Below, one piece after another: positions 31,884 to 40,260 of a stretch of 50,509 bases of DNA (within the stretch, counting starts at the first letter, position 1; each line of letters opens with the position of its first letter). Below the pieces are notes generated by a model, which saw nothing but the letters and a program-made list of their open reading frames with translations, had not been told where the DNA came from and searched no databases. Source of the DNA: an uncultured Eubacteriales bacterium (GTDB lineage: Bacteria; Bacillota; Clostridia; Oscillospirales; Oscillospiraceae); contig URPD01000007.1 in assembly GCA_900549645.1 (NCBI GenBank), positions 1-50,509 of the forward strand, in the 5' to 3' direction. The translations under genes and the position numbers were made by a program.

Positions 31884-32024
31884 TCATATCTCCTCCAAGT
31901 ACCTGTAATCCTCAAGCACGGTGCTTTGGTCGCCGACGTACCAGTAATCACAGCAGTCGCCGCCAAGGGCTTCGCGTACTGCGATTTGGAATATGCTCTT
32001 TTCATAGTGCGGCCTTTCGCAAAA
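31884..32024 (-). pseudogene. Fragment of an unidentified protein gene
   Basis: An open frame without a start codon reads FCERPHYEKSIFQIAVREAL, then GGDCCDYWYVGDQSTVLEDY and RYLEEI before TGA. It is protein-like, but an in-frame TGA lies directly upstream and no family was recognised. It sits between the AfuABC-type operon and dispersed repeat copy 2, so it is probably a stranded gene end. Confidence 0.35.
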
Positions 32025-32103
32025 TCATGCCCGCCGCAGTCTGCGGATAAGCCCGGCGTAGGATTCAATAACGCATATATAAATCTTGAAAAACCGTCAA
32101 GCA

Positions 32104-32244
32104 GCGGTTCGGGTCCTGTCAGTCGCTCGAAAACGGCGTTTGTCATCAATGGAAAAATAAAAAGCTTTCCGAGCCTAAAAAGCCCGGAAAGCCTTGATGA
32201 CACTGCGCTTGAAGCAGTGTCATCAAAATTGGCTGACCATGATG
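32104..32244 (-). repeat. Dispersed hairpin-bearing repeat, copy 2 (inverted)
   Basis: Inverted copy of 3198-3338 with the same block order: conserved CATCATGGTCAGCC edge, 13-bp stem (TTGATGACACTGC, 7-nt loop, complement; 32194-32226), GC-rich arm with T-run, and the TGACAGGACCCGAACCGC edge. The loop differs from copy 1 while the stem is kept. Here there is no tRNA at the edge. Confidence 0.75.
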
Positions 32245-32335
32245 TGTTTGCACCCTCGGTTCGATACAAGATACACATTTATAACAGTGGGTTCACAGGT
32301 GTTTCGCCTTGTGCCTATCGTTATTTTTATGGAAA

Positions 32336-32820
32336 CTATCCGATACCAAAAAAGCGCTCAAAGAAACCAAGCAGTTTTGCAATAACCCCCTGCTTCTTTT
32401 CCGCACGGTTTCCACCACCAAAACGGGACATGGGCGGCAGCAGCTTGTCAATGTCCGTGCCTGTAGTTTTAACTGCGCCATCGCGGAATGATATCTCCAT
32501 AAACTGACGTGTCTCGTTCTCTTTCAGATTTTCGTCCCTGATAATCTCTGCAAGCTGTCGTTCTTTCTCTTGGGCAACATACTCCCGCCATTCGACCATC
32601 ACGTCGGTGACATCATTGATCCCGGCAATGAAGTTTTCTATCAACGCTTTTTTACTGCGGAGTTCCGGGCTGGCATCGATTGCCTTCTGGATGGTGATCA
32701 GGACTTCTTTATCATCACAGTGAGAATCATGATACTTCTTGACGAGCATCAAGATATAATCGATATTGATCTCAATCTGCTTGATCAGTTCGATTTCAAA
32801 CACGATATCATCTCCAGACC
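32336..32820 (-). pseudogene. hsdR: Type I restriction HsdR, C-terminal remnant
   Basis: The last about 155 residues of a type I restriction endonuclease subunit R: VFEIELIKQIEINIDYILML, KKYHDSHCDDKEVLITIQKA, then the C-terminal helical region ending GFFERFFGIG. The motor (helicase) and nuclease domains are absent. Upstream, at 32805-32820, the sequence changes to pglX in another frame without any intervening mobile element. The reading frame extends into pglX as a shadow only. Nothing here can cut DNA. The matching hsdM shard is about 5 kb away at 37905-38183 on the same strand. Confidence 0.85.
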
Positions 32821-33189
32821 GTCCAGCTCCAGATGGATGGCCTCGGCAAGAATCTGCGGCTTGAACTCCCCAGCGTCGTTGGTGAACACACGGATGTGAG
32901 AGGGCAGGTAGCCATTGACCTCCATGAAACGCAGGGCGGCAAAGCGGTTGAACCACGTGTAGGCCACTTCCTCCATGACCTGCTCATAGCCCTTTTCCTT
33001 GATATTGCGGATCAGCGCCTGACGCTGCCGCTTTTCAGCCTGCGACAGCAGATGACCGTTCACGCTCTCTGCGTTCGGCTCACCGGCATCCTTCGCGGTG
33101 ATCCCGTAAACAAGGGCACGCTGGGAGACGCGCTCGATCAGCTCGCGCCTTGCCCAGACCGCATATTTCTTAATGGCATTCTTATCCAT
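32785..33189 (-). pseudogene. pglX: BREX methyltransferase PglX, N-terminal remnant
   Basis: The first about 125 residues of PglX/BrxX, the adenine methyltransferase of BREX: MDKNAIKKYAVWARRELIERV, then EEVAYTWFNRFAALRFMEVN and GYLPSHIRVF, all characteristic of the PglX N-terminus. The protein is normally about 1,200 aa. Here it breaks after HLELDGLEM, runs nine residues out of frame through hsdR sequence and stops. The start at 33189 follows CGGAGGG, 12 nt after brxC, the standard BREX order. The catalytic domain and target-recognition part are gone. Confidence 0.88.
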
Positions 33190-33200
33190 AGTACCCTCCG

Positions 33201-35954
33201 TTAGTTCAGCTTGATGCCGTCGCATCCTTTCAGCAGCTGCTTCATATTGGTACGAATTTTCTCAACGTAGGCATCAATTTCCTCTTCGGACTTCAGGGTC
33301 TTCGCCGGGAACATCGCCTGCCGGTGGATGGCCTTGATGACTTCCTTCTTCGGAACAACGGGCATAGTCTCTCCGCCGCTGCTTGAAGGCCCAAATGAAG
33401 TAGGCTTTACCGGCGGATTTACGATGCTCTCGATCCGGCTGACGGTATCATCCTTGTACTGCCAGATCGGCGGCACCAGACCATCCAGCAGGGCCAGCGC
33501 CTGGTAAGAAGCAATCTTCTGCTTCTGTTGGGTAAAGTAGTTGTCTGCCGTGTTGGAGATATTTCTGGCGGTGGCATTATCACCGGCCAGCGTATGGATT
33601 TCTTCCATACACTGACGGACGATCTCCAACAACTCCTCACGCTTGGCATCCAGCATTTTGCCATGGGAAGCCTTTACCTTCGCCATGAGGCCGTTCAGCT
33701 CCGGAATGCGATCATACCGGAACTTGCCGCCGGTGGGCATCATGGTGATCAGACGGATCTGGTTCAGCGCCTCATGGGCCTCGTCGTCCTTGGCGATGTA
33801 GTCGCGATCTACACTGAGATCCTGCTCATACTGCACAGCGGCGTCAAACAGAGTGACGCGGGTCTTGAAGAACTCCTCGACCTCCTGCAGCTCGTCACGC
33901 ATGTCATAGAGGGTATCCTCCCGGTCAATGACACGCTGAATCAGCGCTGTGTTATCCTTCTGCTGGGAGAGGATGTCCTTTACCAGCACAATAGCCTGCT
34001 TGACCTTGCCCTGATCCGGATACTTGTGGCCGTCGTAGCGAGCATCCAATTTGGTGTAATGGTCCAGCTCACCGTTGAACTTTTCCACGATGTGGGCGAT
34101 CAGACCGTCCTCATCCTCCGGCACGTCCATCTCATCGAAGAAGTCGCGCAGGAAGTCACGGACCTCACGGATCTTCTGGATGGAAACAACCTGTCGTTTG
34201 GAAATGGAGGTCTTGCCGATTTCGCTCTTCTTGCGGAGCATATCCGGCAGTTTGGGATCGCTGGGCTGGATGGTCGCGCCGCCATACTTGATGGTGACTT
34301 TCTGGTCATAGATCAGCATGGCCACGACAGCCGCGATGTCGATCTCGCGCCAGCCGTAGGGCTTCTTTTGGAACCGATCCTGCAGGTCAGACATGGTGGT
34401 CGGGAGATTCTGGTTAAACTGGATCTCCAGATACTTTTCCACCTTGGCAGCTGCGTCACGGTTGGGTTCGGTGCCTGGAAGGCAGATTTCCTCACCGTGG
34501 AGAATCTTGTAAATGTCTGCGTCGGTCTCGGCGAACTTGGTGATCAGGCCGAGGTCGCTGTACACATGAGCAACCAGATACTCCAGCGCCTGGTCAATCT
34601 TGCTCTTTGCATCGCCTCCCTTGATCTCGATGTGTTCACCGTCCACATAGAATTCAGCTTCCGCAATGGCCTTCTTCAGGTTTTCGGCAGCCGTGAGCTC
34701 GTACTTTCCGGCTTCGTCCTGCTGGTCGCGAATAATGTCTTGCACGGACTTGGGCAGCTGCGCCACGTTGCGCTGCTTTACATATTTGCGGATCTTCATA
34801 GCGCTTTCGAGGGATTCGTAATACGGATTCTCCGCCAACACTACAATGGCTCGTCCAGCCGACTCCACCATCAGCCGCAGCTCGTTCTTCTCGGTGGGAT
34901 CAGTGGCCACGGTCAGCACGCGCAGCATCATGCCGCCGGTCAAAGCGCCGACCGCCTGTCCGTCCACCATCTGATCGAAAGCAAAGTCATATTTTCCATA
35001 GCGGAACTTCTTGGTGGTATAGATGTCCGCAAAGATCATCTGTGCGATGCGACCCACGATGTCCGCCGTCGCAACAGGGGTATTCTTAATTTCACGCTGG
35101 ATGTCCTGCTCCTCGTCGGTCAGGAAGTTGTATGTATCACCAGCGCGCACGATGTAGTTCTGGCTCATCAGGCGATCCAGAGACCCTCGCACCTGCTCAC
35201 GCATGGTAATCTTATCCAGCCGGATATCGTCCGCCATCAGGATGACGATATTGTCCAGATTTGCCTTCACATCGTCCACGTAGCGGACCAGATACAGGAG
35301 CTTCAGCACGTCCACATCCTGAGGCTCGATGCCGTTGCCGTCAATGGCTGCACGTTCGCAGCGCTCGATTACACGACGGATGGAGCTGTCGAGGAAGGTA
35401 TGGACGGTATCATAGAAGAGGTAGAACGGAGCCAGCGCGTACTCATCCTTATCCTCGATCTTCTGGGCAGCCTCTTGGAAGCCGGACAGCATGGAACGCT
35501 CACCACCGGAGAGGTGCTTGCCGGAATTGCCGTGCTTGCGGATCTCGGCAAAGACCTTCTGCATGAGGATAAACTGGTACGGCACGAACGGGAAGTTCTT
35601 AGCGAACTCGCCCGCGCCGGTATAGCCTTTGATGTCCAGAATGGCGTCGGTGAAGGAGAAAAGGTTCCGCAGCACGGAGTCGTTGGCGGCATACACCTGC
35701 TCCAGATCGTGCTCGGCCTCGTCCGTCTTCAGAAGGATACGCTTCTGGATAACCTCATCCGCAGAGGAGGAGGACAGGGACAGGCGGGTTTTGAATCGGG
35801 CCTGAATACGGGAGAACTCATTCTCGCGGGCTTTGATGATCTCATCGATGACTCGACGAACTCCATCCGGTATGTGTTGTTCTGCTCGAATATCCTGATT
35901 ATCGAAAGCGTCAAGAAGCGCTCTTTTATTATCTCGCATACGGATTATATCCAA
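33201..35954 (-). pseudogene. brxC: BREX ATPase BrxC/PglY lacking its N-terminal ATPase
   Basis: A 917-codon frame holding the C-terminal three quarters of BrxC. Homology-like sequence starts about residue 45 (ENEFSRIQARFKTRLSLSSS), goes through TDEAEHDLEQVYAANDSVLR, FPFVPYQFILMQKVFAEIRK, GKHLSGGERSMLSGFQEAAQ, and runs intact to a normal end. BrxC is usually about 1,200 aa, with its Walker A near residue 75 in a GxxGSGKS motif; that ATPase part is missing. The first about 40 codons come from something else: the open frame continues upstream without an ATG to about 36044 and reads INNLIALCPECAAKYLALKT, a zinc-knuckle or HNH-like style. A TTG at 35954 is the only start candidate and has no ribosome binding site. 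Probably not functional. Confidence 0.82.
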
Positions 35955-36133
35955 CGGTGTCTTCAGTGCGAGATACTTTGCTGCGCACTCAGGACAAAGA
36001 GCAATCAGGTTATTAATCGCCCACCTGACGATATATGCCGCCCTTCAAAATCGGCAACTTTCAGAGGGAGATAGAATACAGATGCAATTCGGAAACAGTT
36101 CAAGTTTAGTACAACTTTAGTTCAAAAGCAGTC

Positions 36134-36757
36134 TTAATGGATTGCCTTTCCCAAAACAATTGTGTCTATAGCAGGCTTTAGGATTTTTACAAACTTCTGT
36201 AACAACGCGCCTGACAGCATAATTGTTGCAATCGTGCAAATTCCAACAGTACCTCCCAAAATCCATCCAAGCAAAACACACATCACATCTAATATGATTC
36301 TAACATTTTGAATGGGCCATTGATTTTTATGTACAAAAGCAAATGTTAAAGCTTCATAGGGTCCTTTTCCAAAGTCCGCAAGGGAATAAAGCGCTGAACC
36401 AAAACTGAATATAACAAGTCCGCATATCATTATAAGAAAATTCGCCAGTTTTGAGCTGCTATAATGCAAAAACGGGGCAAATAAATCGATGCAAAAGCTA
36501 TAGATTACTTGATACAGTATCGTCCCTATATGGATTTGCTTTCTGTCATAAAACCAGCAAAAGACCACCATTGCCGAGGCAATGATCAACGATGCCTGCC
36601 CAATGGTTATACGGATCGTCTTTGCCATCCCCTGCCATAATACCGCAAGTGTTGCGGAACCAAAACCGGCATAAATTGCTATATCCAATCCGAATGCAGC
36701 AATTACTGTTCCTACAATGACAGTCAAAAGTTTTAATATCATCTTTTTGCGAGACAT
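36134..36757 (-). CDS. YczE-family membrane protein
   Basis: A 207-aa membrane protein with five or six helices, of the YczE/YyaS type. Family features are GLDIAIYAGFGSATLAVLWQG (about residues 23-43), ALYSLADFGKGPYEALTFAF (about 122-141), and the paired helix GTVGICTIATIMLSGALLQKF near the end. The gene is visibly more AT-rich than its neighbours, suggesting recent arrival. It appears complete and sits 1-2 bases from the YgjV-like gene, so the two are probably cotranscribed. Function unknown; homologues are treated as small-molecule or regulatory membrane proteins. Confidence 0.8.
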   Translation of the reverse strand: MSRKKMILKLLTVIVGTVIAAFGLDIAIYAGFGSATLAVLWQGMAKTIRITIGQASLIIASAMVVFCWFYDRKQIHIGTILYQVIYSFCIDLFAPFLHYSSSKLANFLIMICGLVIFSFGSALYSLADFGKGPYEALTFAFVHKNQWPIQNVRIILDVMCVLLGWILGGTVGICTIATIMLSGALLQKFVKILKPAIDTIVLGKAIH

Positions 36758-36758
36758 A

Positions 36759-37301
36759 TTATTTTTCCCTTCCCATTATCCGGGCGTCTTCCTGCTCCGC
36801 GCCGCCTTTCGGCTCTTTTTTCATCAGGGACGCCGCCGTGATCACCGTCAGCACGGACTCCGTCACCATGCCGGAATAGGAACGCACTGCAATGACATAC
36901 ACCAGCCACGAAAGGCCGCTGACAATGCCCGCGCCCTGTATCACCCGCTTGTTGGACTGGAAGAAGGGCAGCAGGGCCACCAACGATGCCAAAATAGGTA
37001 GCAGCGTCACTGGCGTTTCGTAGGTTAACACAGCAATCAGCAGGAACACCGCTGCGATAGGCATCGCCGTGGCGACCTTGTTCCAACGAAACCGCTCCTG
37101 TAATAGGAAAAGTATCAACACGATAATTTGAAAAAAGCTACATACTGCACCAGACTGGGCGTGAAGTAGTTCATAATGGATGGCAAAAATTAAATTGGCG
37201 ACTACCTGCCACAGCAAGATCATGCGCTTGTCCTTCTGCCAGTAGCTGAGTCCCATAGTAATTAATGCACCAAAGCCGATCAGCTGATAAAGCACATTCA
37301 T
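36759..37301 (-). CDS. YgjV-family inner membrane protein
   Basis: A 180-aa protein of the YgjV family (Imp-YgjV) with about six helices. MNVLYQLIGFGALITMGLSYWQKDKRMILLWQ opens it, followed by ANLIFAIHYELLHAQSGAVC, both characteristic. The start at 37301 follows GGGAGGAC; the longer frame to 37388 reads through a hairpin and is rejected. Directly upstream a terminator-like hairpin (37319-37352) ends 17 nt from the start codon. Intact, in a region where most neighbours are shards, so it may be selected or newly acquired. Role unknown. Confidence 0.85.
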   Translation of the reverse strand: MNVLYQLIGFGALITMGLSYWQKDKRMILLWQVVANLIFAIHYELLHAQSGAVCSFFQIIVLILFLLQERFRWNKVATAMPIAAVFLLIAVLTYETPVTLLPILASLVALLPFFQSNKRVIQGAGIVSGLSWLVYVIAVRSYSGMVTESVLTVITAASLMKKEPKGGAEQEDARIMGREK

Positions 37302-37318
37302 TCGTCTGTCCTCCCATG

Positions 37319-37352
37319 AAAAAAGCCACACACCCAGCAAGGGCGCGTGGCG
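37319..37352 (-). terminator. Terminator-like hairpin before the YgjV gene
   Basis: Minus strand GCCACGCGCCC, TTGCT loop, GGGTGTGTGGC, then six T. It lies between any upstream promoter and the YgjV ribosome binding site. It is therefore either an attenuator in the leader or the terminator of a lost upstream gene. Confidence 0.65.
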
Positions 37353-37460
37353 AAAAATGGATGCGATGTTCCAGAAAAATCCACACAAATTTTGGAACTA
37401 TATTGTACCATAGTAAAGGCTCGCTTGTCAATCCGCAGAGAGGCGCGTCTCTACGCGTCT

Positions 37461-37565
37461 CTACGCAAAACCTTGTCGAAATAGAAGTTGGATCTTATGA
37501 TTTTCATTGTGCTCAAAGGCGTTCATCATGCGGCTTCCCTGCTTAATAGCGTGACGGATAATCAT
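37461..37565 (-). pseudogene. 34-codon ORF, probable gene remnant
   Basis: Reads MIIRHAIKQGSRMMNAFEHN then ENHKIQLLFRQGFA, protein-like and with GAGG 5 nt before the ATG, but far too short for a recognised family. A tandem duplication (GCGTCTCTAC twice, about 37445-37466) sits at its 3' end. Likely a shard of a mobile-element gene. Confidence 0.3.
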
Positions 37566-37602
37566 GTTTTCCTCGCTGTTCAACTACCCGATCAGTCAGA
37601 AG

Positions 37603-37908
37603 CTACCGATCCCAGTAAGTTTTTTTATCATCCTCTGTAATGGGACGGATAACTTTGCACGGATTACCGACAGCTACGGAGTTGCTCGGGATATCTTTCA
37701 CAACAACGCTGCCGCCGCCAATTACCACATTGCTTCCAATGTTTACTCCTGGCATCACTTGTACGCCTGCACCGATCCAGACATTATCTCCAACAGTTAT
37801 AGGATATGCATATTCCAAGCCCTGATTGCGGCGCTCATAATCGATGGGGTGCCCCGCTGTATGGAAGCCACAGTCCGGTGCGACAAAGACATTGTCGCCA
37901 AAGGTCAC
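37603..37908 (-). pseudogene. Maltose/galactoside O-acetyltransferase, C-terminal remnant
   Basis: About 100 residues of a left-handed beta-helix sugar acetyltransferase (Maa/LacA type). It starts at TFGDNVFVAPDCGFHTAGHP, which normally lies near residue 90 and carries the catalytic His (TAGHP). Hexapeptide repeats VGDNVWIGAGVQVMPG and IGSNVVIGGGSVVVKDIP follow, with GNPCKVIRPI. The N-terminal half is missing; at about 37908 the sequence switches to hsdM. No start codon with a ribosome binding site remains. Confidence 0.85.
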
Positions 37909-38183
37909 CTTTCAGTGGCAAATTTGCGCATCAGGTATTCGTAAGCATCACCGATTAGATCATCGCCTTCAGCCTGATTCTTGGAGAAGTCCAGTTCAGG
38001 ACGGCGGAAAATCTCAATCAGCTTGCTCAGCTTTTCAACCATTTCCTCGCCCTTGCCCAGCTTGTCGGGGTCATTGAAAGAAACCTTGTCAATGACACCA
38101 CGCAGGCCATTGGCTTCAGCCAGCTTGGCAATAACCTTGTTGATGCCTTCACCGATTTCCTTCTTACCGATCAGCTTGACCAT
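37905..38183 (-). pseudogene. hsdM: Type I methyltransferase HsdM, internal remnant
   Basis: About 90 residues from the N-terminal third of HsdM: LIGKKEIGEGINKVIAKLAE, DKLGKGEEMVEKLSKLIEIF and LDFSKNQAEGDDLIGDAYEY, ending MRKFATE. At that point intact proteins go on to the SAM-binding GQFYTP segment. Both ends are cut: the 5' end abuts a serine recombinase shard on the other strand at 38182, and the 3' end abuts the acetyltransferase shard. No SAM-binding or NPPF motif is left. It probably comes from the same system as the hsdR remnant at 32336. Confidence 0.87.
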
Positions 38184-38649
38184 GCCGTACCGTCATTTTC
38201 TTGGATACCGCAAGGGCGCGGACGGTCTGCCGGAGATCGTGCCGGAGGAGGCTGAGTTGGTGAGGCGGATATACAAGCTGTTCATGCAAGGAAAAACAGC
38301 ACACGCTATTGGAAAGATACTCACTTCGGAGGGAATTCCCACTCCGGCAGGCAAAGCAAAATGGCAGTCCTCCACCATTGAGAGCATCCTGCAAAACGAG
38401 AAATACCGTGGTGATGCCCGGCTGCAGAAGAAATTCACGGTGGACTTTCTACAGAAAAAGATGAAGGTCAATGAGGGTGAAGTTCCACAGTACTATGTTG
38501 AGAACAGCCACCCTGCCATCATCGACCCGGAGGAATGGGATTTGGTACAAGCCGAATTCTCCAGACGAAAGGCTTTGGGCAGTCGGTACAGTGCGGCAAG
38601 TGTATTCTCTTGCTCTCTATGTTTTGATATGCACCTACGGACAGAATAA
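38182..38649 (+). pseudogene. Large serine recombinase, internal remnant
   Basis: About 140 residues of the recombinase domain of a large serine recombinase of the conjugative-transposon type: HFLGYRKGADGLPEIVPEEA, KLFMQGKTAHAIGKILTSEG, then PTPAGKAKWQSSTIESILQN and EKYRGDARLQKKFTVDFL. The catalytic resolvase domain with its Ser is missing, and so is the zinc-ribbon C-terminus; after RRKALGSRYSAASV the sequence degenerates. It runs opposite to its neighbours. It marks a past integrative element that may have carried the defence genes. The stretch from 38650 to 38811 holds nothing recognised. Confidence 0.87.
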
Positions 38650-38811
38650 TCCAACGATACCGGGTTCTTTACAACGCAAAATGAACTGTTTCCTGTAGTC
38701 AAAAGTCCAACGATAGCAATGAATTTCCCGCTTTAGAGGTCAGTAGATGAATGGGTGCATTTCCAAATGAAAAAGTCTTGGTATGACGGCGGTTTCCCGC
38801 ATAAAAATAAC

Positions 38812-38847
38812 GAACCGACAGTCGATAATTGTATCAACTGTCGGTTC
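38812..38847 (-). terminator. Terminator of tRNA-Leu
   Basis: Perfect 11-bp stem GAACCGACAGT / ACTGTCGGTTC with a 14-nt loop, then a T-rich run on the minus strand. Confidence 0.85.
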
Positions 38848-38852
38848 AGTTA

Positions 38853-38937
38853 TGGTGCGGGTAACAGGGGTCGAACCTGCACGCCTCTCGGCACGAGAAC
38901 CTAAATCTCGCATGTCTGCCAATTCCATCATACCCGC
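38853..38937 (-). tRNA. tRNA-Leu (anticodon TAG)
   Basis: Complete class II tRNA with encoded CCA. Acceptor GCGGGTA pairs with TACCCGC; the anticodon loop in GAGATTTAGGTTCTC gives TAG. A long variable arm (TGCCGAGAGGCG) is present and the T-loop is TTCGACC. Discriminator A. Confidence 0.96.
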
Positions 38938-38980
38938 GGATATACTATTAAACAAAAACTACATGAAGCTGCTATTAAAA

Positions 38981-39006
38981 AAACCTATTGCCGGAGCAAT
39001 AGGTTT
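38981..39006 (-). terminator. Terminator after tRNA-Gly
   Basis: Minus strand AAACCTATTGC, TCCG loop, GCAATAGGTTT followed by T residues, 4 nt after the tRNA-Gly 3' end. It implies a separate start for tRNA-Leu. Confidence 0.85.
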
Positions 39007-39009
39007 TTG

Positions 39010-39085
39010 TGGAGCGGCTTACGAGGCTCGAACTCGCTACCTCCACCTTGGCAAGGTGGCGCTCTACCGGATGAGCTAAAGCCGC
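39010..39085 (-). tRNA. tRNA-Gly (anticodon GCC)
   Basis: Complete cloverleaf with encoded CCA. Acceptor GCGGCTT pairs with AAGCCGC, the anticodon loop TTGCCAA gives GCC, the T-loop is TTCGAGC, the discriminator is T. Confidence 0.96.
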
Positions 39086-39101
39086 ATCAGCAACGGTCAT
39101 T

Positions 39102-39129
39102 ATCTTACCACAAATTGCTGATTTGTCAA
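39102..39129 (-). promoter_or_regulatory. Promoter of tRNA-Gly
   Basis: Minus strand TTGACA (39129-39124), 16-nt spacer, TAAGAT (39107-39102), about 17 nt before the tRNA 5' end. Confidence 0.75.
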
Positions 39130-39138
39130 GCCCTTTTT

Positions 39139-40260
39139 TCATCTTAAATCGCTGTAACTGAGAGAACCGCCGCAGGGCTTCAGATCGGAGGCGTTCCAGC
39201 GGTAGCTGCCCCACATTGCCTCGTCGTTTTTCAGGAAGCCGGCCTCTATGCCGCCGTCAATGCAGGCCGTGACGTCCACATGATAATAGTCGCCGTCAAG
39301 CCTTATGACGTTCCAGCAGTGATCCGCCCAGTCAAGCTGCCCGTACACCACGGTGCAGTCTATCCCAAGCTGGCGGCACAGCTCCGTATACGCAAGGGCG
39401 ATACCCTCGCTGCCCGCATAGCCGTAGCGCAGGGCAGAGTACGCGGAATCGTAGCCGCGCGCGTCGTAATGGCAGTTCGCCGTGAGGTATTCGCAGGCGG
39501 CGAGAGCGCGGTGCGGCTCGTCCAGCCGGCGCGTCTGCGCGTCAAACAGGGAACCGAGCTTGCCGACGCTGTTCAAAAACGACTCCTGCTCCTCCTCGTC
39601 GACGCCGTAATCCAGCGTTATCTCATACAGGCGCTGCATACCGGTGCCGGTGTAGAGGTTCACCGAGACGTCCGGCTTTTTCGGCAGGCTCAGCGGATAG
39701 GAGGTGTACACCGAGCGGACAAGCTCCGCCATGCCGTCCTCCGTATAGGAGCTGGCGTTTATGAGCAGCACAAGCCTCTCTTCAAAGCCCGCGAAGGCCG
39801 CGCGTATGATGTCCGTGATGCCGCTTGAATACGGCAGAGAGACGATATCCGATACGGCGGCGCGGCTCTCGGCGTAGGTTATATACACGGTCGCCTCATA
39901 ATATGTGACGATCTTGTTCAGCTCATAGGCCATATTCTCCACGCAGTATGCGCATAGGGCGTTCTGCGTGCGTATCTGCCAGCAGGCGCTCGCCAGATCC
40001 TCGGTAGCGTCTCCGTCGTAGGCCGCGTCAAAGACGATCTTGCCGGCGGTCTCGCCGCGGAGGACGAATTCGGAGATGGCCTGCTTGAGCGAGCCGAAGC
40101 TGCGCACCGTCACCTTATCCCCGGTGTACGGGTTTGCCTGCGCCGTGGGCACATAGTCGCTCACCACCTCATATTCCTTTTCAAACGCGCTTCCGCAGCC
40201 GCACAGCGCAAAGGCGAGTGCGGCGGCAAGGATTATGGCGGTGAGACGTCTTTTCATCAT
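39139..40260 (-). CDS. Transglutaminase-like lipoprotein, catalytic Cys replaced
   Basis: A 373-aa lipoprotein (lipobox ALCGC, Cys near residue 22). The C-terminal 120 residues carry a transglutaminase/protease-like fold: EYLTANCHYDARGYDSAYSA, then YGYAGSEGIALAYTELCRQLGI, the His segment ADHCWNVIRLDG and the Asp segment YYHVDVTA. In active members the first block reads GVCxGYA; here it is GSEGIA, so the nucleophilic Cys aligns with Ser while His and Asp remain. It is therefore probably a binding or structural protein rather than a protease. The middle part (residues 50-230) is not recognised. The start overlaps the YitT stop (AAATGATG). Last gene of the topoisomerase operon. Confidence 0.72.
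   Translation of the reverse strand: MMKRRLTAIILAAALAFALCGCGSAFEKEYEVVSDYVPTAQANPYTGDKVTVRSFGSLKQAISEFVLRGETAGKIVFDAAYDGDATEDLASACWQIRTQNALCAYCVENMAYELNKIVTYYEATVYITYAESRAAVSDIVSLPYSSGITDIIRAAFAGFEERLVLLINASSYTEDGMAELVRSVYTSYPLSLPKKPDVSVNLYTGTGMQRLYEITLDYGVDEEEQESFLNSVGKLGSLFDAQTRRLDEPHRALAACEYLTANCHYDARGYDSAYSALRYGYAGSEGIALAYTELCRQLGIDCTVVYGQLDWADHCWNVIRLDGDYYHVDVTACIDGGIEAGFLKNDEAMWGSYRWNASDLKPCGGSLSYSDLR

Noticed and set aside
32230..32290. A tRNA remnant beside repeat copy 2 (GGTTCGATAC resembles a T-arm)
   Set aside because: No matching acceptor or anticodon stem could be found around it.
33528..36074. An 848-codon open frame on the plus strand opposite brxC
   Set aside because: Composition is that of an antisense shadow; the minus strand reads clear BrxC sequence throughout.
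37440..37470. CRISPR or larger tandem array at GCGTCTCTAC
   Set aside because: Only two copies of 10 bp with no spacers; a minor tandem duplication.
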